Origin: Planctomycetia bacterium | Lineage (GTDB): Bacteria > Planctomycetota > Brocadiia > Brocadiales > Brocadiaceae | Length of the DNA stretch: 64,000 nucleotides | Assembly: GCA_015075005.1 (NCBI GenBank) | Contig: JABTVC010000002.1 | Span: 1,346,259-1,410,258 of the forward strand | Direction of reading: 5' to 3' | In this document: piece by piece, positions 61,343-64,000 of the stretch | Numbering within the stretch: position 1 is the stretch's first letter | How the letters are laid out: each line of letters starts with the position of its first letter | The notes under the pieces: model-generated | Seen by the model: only the letters and a program-made list of their open reading frames with translations | What the model was told of the DNA's origin: nothing | Databases searched by the model: none | Program-made: the position numbers and the translations under genes

Positions 61343-62334
61343 TGGATATTTACCAGTTCAGGACACTAATGAATAAAGACGATAAGTTTCCGGTTTTTGT
61401 TTTTTTTGGAGACGAAGACTTTTTTATCCATGAAGCGCTTTCAGCAGTAAAGGCCAGGGTACTCAAGGATAGTGACCCTACCCTGGCATTGATTGAATTT
61501 GGTGGGGACGAGACTTCGGGTGGGGTAATTTTTGATGAATTAAGGACGGTGCCATTTTTTTCCAGTAAGAGCAAGTTAGTGGTTGTAGAAGGGGCAGATG
61601 ATTTCGTTGAAAAAAATCGGGGGATACTCGAAAAATATTTACTGGCACCCGCAAGCCATGCTAAGCTGGTTCTGGTATGCAATAAATGGGATAAGAGGAC
61701 GAAATTGTCAACCCTTGTTGATAAGGTGGGCATTTCTATTGAGTGCAAAAAATTGAAAGAACACTCTTTGCCGAACTGGGTGCAGACTCATGCAAGGCAT
61801 TACAAAAAAGAAATTACCGCACTGGCAGCGCAAAAACTGGTTGATGATGTAGGGAACAATTTAGCGATCCTGGACAAACACCTTGAAAAATTGTCTATTT
61901 ACCTGAGCGAGAAGACCACTATTGATGAAAGGGACGTGGATGCCCTCGTGGGTGTAGATAGAAGCCGCACGGTATTCGAACTAACCGATGCCGTTGCTCA
62001 AAGAAATGTGGCACAGGCGCTAAAAGTCTTGAGCCAAATGTTAACGCACGGAGAAGATTCGGTGAGGATTATCAGTTTGTTGGCCTGGCAAATTAAGCGG
62101 TTGTGGAGGGCGAAACAAATACTAAATCAAGGGGGCAATGAACAGAAAGTTACATCGGAATTACAGATCATACCGTTCTTTGCAAAGCGGTTTTTTGAAC
62201 AGGTTAAACTTTATACCGAAGAAGATCTGGTGAAAAACCACGCGCTTTTACTTGAAGCTGATGTGAAAAGCAAGACCAGTTCTTTGAACACGCAATTGTT
62301 GCTGGAACTGCTCGTCTATAGACTATGTGCTTAA
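61342..62334 (+). CDS. holA: DNA polymerase III subunit delta
   Basis: A 330-residue clamp-loader delta subunit that opens the sliding clamp. The pattern FVFFGDEDFFIHEAL at the N-terminus, LVLVCNKWDKRTKLSTLVDK, and the three-domain layout with LAWQIKRLWRAKQIL in the C-terminal collar are typical of HolA. The gene begins on the last base of the cobU stop codon. It is convergent with pssA, with only a short gap. Confidence 0.9.
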   Translation: MDIYQFRTLMNKDDKFPVFVFFGDEDFFIHEALSAVKARVLKDSDPTLALIEFGGDETSGGVIFDELRTVPFFSSKSKLVVVEGADDFVEKNRGILEKYLLAPASHAKLVLVCNKWDKRTKLSTLVDKVGISIECKKLKEHSLPNWVQTHARHYKKEITALAAQKLVDDVGNNLAILDKHLEKLSIYLSEKTTIDERDVDALVGVDRSRTVFELTDAVAQRNVAQALKVLSQMLTHGEDSVRIISLLAWQIKRLWRAKQILNQGGNEQKVTSELQIIPFFAKRFFEQVKLYTEEDLVKNHALLLEADVKSKTSSLNTQLLLELLVYRLCA

Positions 62335-62350
62335 GTAGTGAAAAAGACCA

Positions 62351-63100
62351 TTATTTATTGGCTGAAACATATGTTGCCGAGTATCTCCTTTTTAGATGTT
62401 TACCTTTTACAACTCCATACGTTGCGCACGTTATCAAATAGCAACTCAATGCTGTCGACAGCGCCAATTCTGGCGTAATTACAAAGAATAGGATGGCAGC
62501 AGAAAATTCCAGTACCATAGCCAAAATACCTTGCTTAATACCAATTTTGCCAGTAATATTGAAAAAGGGGATTTTGCTTACCATAAATAAACCCAAAGCA
62601 AAGGTAATAAATGGCAAAAGCATTACAACTATATTTGAACCATATCTTATTTGAACAAAGTGATTAAGAACGACAAGCTGTGCAATTGTTCCCCCTGAAA
62701 GTGTAGTGGGTAATCCTGTAAAAAAATGACGTGGCATAGTAACACCTTCATCTTTTTGTACGTTAAATCTTGCCAAACGAAGGGCTGCACATATCATAAA
62801 AAACAAACCAACGCTCCACAAAAAGGCCACAGGTAAATTAGTACATGTCTTTATCATAAGCATGGCAGGAGCAATACCAAAAGTTACCAAATCTGCCATG
62901 GAATCTAATTGTGCCCCTATCATGCTTGTGCTCTTCATCATGCGAGCCAATCTTCCGTCAAAGCCATCTAGTACCATGGCAACCACAATCAACCATGCTG
63001 CAATCTCAAACCGTTGGCTTGAGACACTGAGGATAGCAAAAAAACCACAAATGAGATTTCCCATTGTTACCATCGTGGGTAACATTTTTTTTATTTTCAA
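62351..63100 (-). CDS. pssA: CDP-diacylglycerol-serine O-phosphatidyltransferase
   Basis: A 249-residue membrane enzyme that makes phosphatidylserine from CDP-diacylglycerol and serine. The CDP-alcohol transferase signature DGFDGRLARMM...GAQLDSMAD (D-G-x2-A-R-x8-G-x3-D-x3-D) is at about residues 42-70, followed by several hydrophobic helices. The gene starts at the ATG at 63100. Confidence 0.92.
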   Translation of the reverse strand: MKIKKMLPTMVTMGNLICGFFAILSVSSQRFEIAAWLIVVAMVLDGFDGRLARMMKSTSMIGAQLDSMADLVTFGIAPAMLMIKTCTNLPVAFLWSVGLFFMICAALRLARFNVQKDEGVTMPRHFFTGLPTTLSGGTIAQLVVLNHFVQIRYGSNIVVMLLPFITFALGLFMVSKIPFFNITGKIGIKQGILAMVLEFSAAILFFVITPELALSTALSCYLITCATYGVVKGKHLKRRYSATYVSANK

Positions 63101-63431
63101 TTCAGTCCTCCATGAATAGTTTGGATTTTATGTATAACAAAATACTCTTTTCATTTGTGTAGTTAAACGAGCAAATGTTGCGCCATAATCACAGATTAAT
63201 TTTATTTTGAGATTAATTTTATAATTATTCTATAGAACAATAGTTATGACCATATTTAAGAATGAACTACATTTTCATGTATCAGATTATTTTGTAAAAT
63301 AGCAGTATAATTACTGCATCTATCAAATATAATTACTGCAGTGATTATATTTGAGAAGGCAAACAAAGTGTTTGCAAAAAATTATTATTTCTGATAGCAT
63401 TTTTGCTTTTATGAATCTCAACGGATTATCA
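63101..63431. other. divergent intergenic region with palindrome
   Basis: Between pssA (-) and the lipoprotein gene (+). TATAATTACTGCA occurs at 63306-63318 and 63328-63340, a period of 22 bases, and a nearly perfect 28-bp palindrome spans 63325-63352. Confidence 0.55.
63325..63352. promoter_or_regulatory. candidate operator palindrome upstream of the lipoprotein gene
   Basis: AAATATAATTACTGC is followed by AGTGATTATATTT; only two positions differ from a perfect palindrome centred on CTGCAG. Its core overlaps one of two direct repeats spaced by two helical turns. A repressor or activator site is likely. Confidence 0.45.
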
Positions 63432-63893
63432 ATGAGAAGATATAGCGCGCTGGCAGCTTTATTATGTATTCTTTTCGCCGTCATTTTTATTGGATGTGCT
63501 ACAAGGCGTTTAGGGTTGAGAAACATGGCCGCTGTTTCCCGATATTTTGACAGAGATGTAAATACGGTATGGGACGCAGTTATTCAGTCCGTTAAAGGGA
63601 TTCCCATTGAAATTAAAGACAAGGAACAGGGGTTCATAAAGACTCATTGGGTTAAGGATTGGTCTGCGAAAAAAACTACGGGATTATTTCTGGAGGAAAG
63701 TTGGCAGGGGCGCTACCGTCTTCTCATTAAAGTAACCAGTGAACAAAACAAAAGTTATGTTTCCATAAACACCCAGATTGAAGAAAAGGCACCTGGCGGT
63801 AGCCGTGCATTTAGATGGAAACGTATTACATCAGACGGCACGATTGAACAAGATTTTTTAAAAAAAGTAGAAAATGTCCTTTCTAGCCCATGA
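63432..63893 (+). CDS. conserved envelope lipoprotein, unknown
   Basis: A 153-residue protein from the ATG at 63432 (MRRYSALAALLCILFAVIF), with lipobox FIGC. The mature part begins ATRRLGLRNMAAVSRYFDRD and has a mixed alpha/beta pattern (FIKTHWVKDW, YRLLIKVTSEQ, SYVSINTQIEEKAPG) resembling small BamC-like or DUF4810-like envelope proteins, but I do not assign a family. A 27-residue longer reading from 63351 lacks a signal-peptide start. It is preceded by an operator-like palindrome. Confidence 0.65.
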   Translation: MRRYSALAALLCILFAVIFIGCATRRLGLRNMAAVSRYFDRDVNTVWDAVIQSVKGIPIEIKDKEQGFIKTHWVKDWSAKKTTGLFLEESWQGRYRLLIKVTSEQNKSYVSINTQIEEKAPGGSRAFRWKRITSDGTIEQDFLKKVENVLSSP

Positions 63894-64000
63894 ACTTTCC
63901 ACGACGGACACCCAAGTCAAAATTCTTTGTTAGTTTGCAAGAAAGGGAAAATTAGCAATATCCGGAAATTTACCCAAAAACACCAAGGCAATTTTATAAA
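63894..64000. other. window end, no feature
   Basis: Nothing recognisable after the lipoprotein stop. Confidence 0.5.

Overview
The window most resembles the chromosome of an anaerobic ammonium-oxidizing (anammox) planctomycete of the Brocadiales. This is inferred from gene content, not from a marker gene: no rRNA, hydrazine or nitrite enzyme gene is present. The pointers are several c-type cytochromes (two class II, one class I, two multiheme), a b6-type cytochrome b pair, menaquinone synthesis by the futalosine route (mqnE), tandem DUF11 lipoproteins, and an exported protein with a Cys-rich motif I associate with planctomycetes. Most genes lie on the minus strand. I saw no tRNA, rRNA or CRISPR array.

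Layout. 0-2.3 kb: a GMC flavoprotein dehydrogenase, cut by the window edge, with its subunit 3. 2.5-4.6 kb: an ECF sigma factor, its membrane anti-sigma factor and an exported EGKCG-repeat peptide of the HvfA/bufferin type, with no modifying enzyme nearby. 5-10.5 kb: a radical SAM/ArsM-type methyltransferase fusion, PepF, and small housekeeping genes. 10.6-12.8 kb: a TPR gene split cleanly by an ISL3-family element. 12.9-18 kb: a PPC-domain protein, a phosphohexomutase and three small c-type cytochromes. 18-24 kb: hydrolases, a frameshifted old-yellow-enzyme gene and mqnE. 24-25.4 kb: a solitary integron gene cassette carrying an HNH endonuclease, inserted outside any visible integron. 25.4-32 kb: a DUF362 ferredoxin, a frameshifted dienelactone hydrolase, a second ISL3 copy, recG and cobS. 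32-35.5 kb: cytochrome b6/subunit IV and two multiheme cytochromes. 35.8-39 kb: an exported, apparently metal-related group. 39-41.4 kb: a lexA/small protein/dinB SOS group. 41.5-46.4 kb: ispD, HIT, FmdB, a LysM/degenerate M23 lipoprotein and a hemerythrin pair. 46.5-50 kb: two DUF11 lipoproteins. 50.6-58.6 kb: exopolysaccharide genes around remnants, a membrane protein and a TDT transporter. 58.6-60.5 kb: mobile-element debris. 60.8-63.9 kb: cobU, holA, pssA and a lipoprotein.

Two themes stand out. First, cleanly reconstructable mobile-DNA events: the ISL3 insertions with perfect 8-bp duplications and the integron cassette, whose empty target site can be inferred. Second, repeated single-base frameshifts (two ISL3 copies, the dienelactone hydrolase, a beta-barrel protein, the old yellow enzyme, the dinB tail). 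Their density, partly in G runs, means that sequencing or assembly error must be weighed against real decay.
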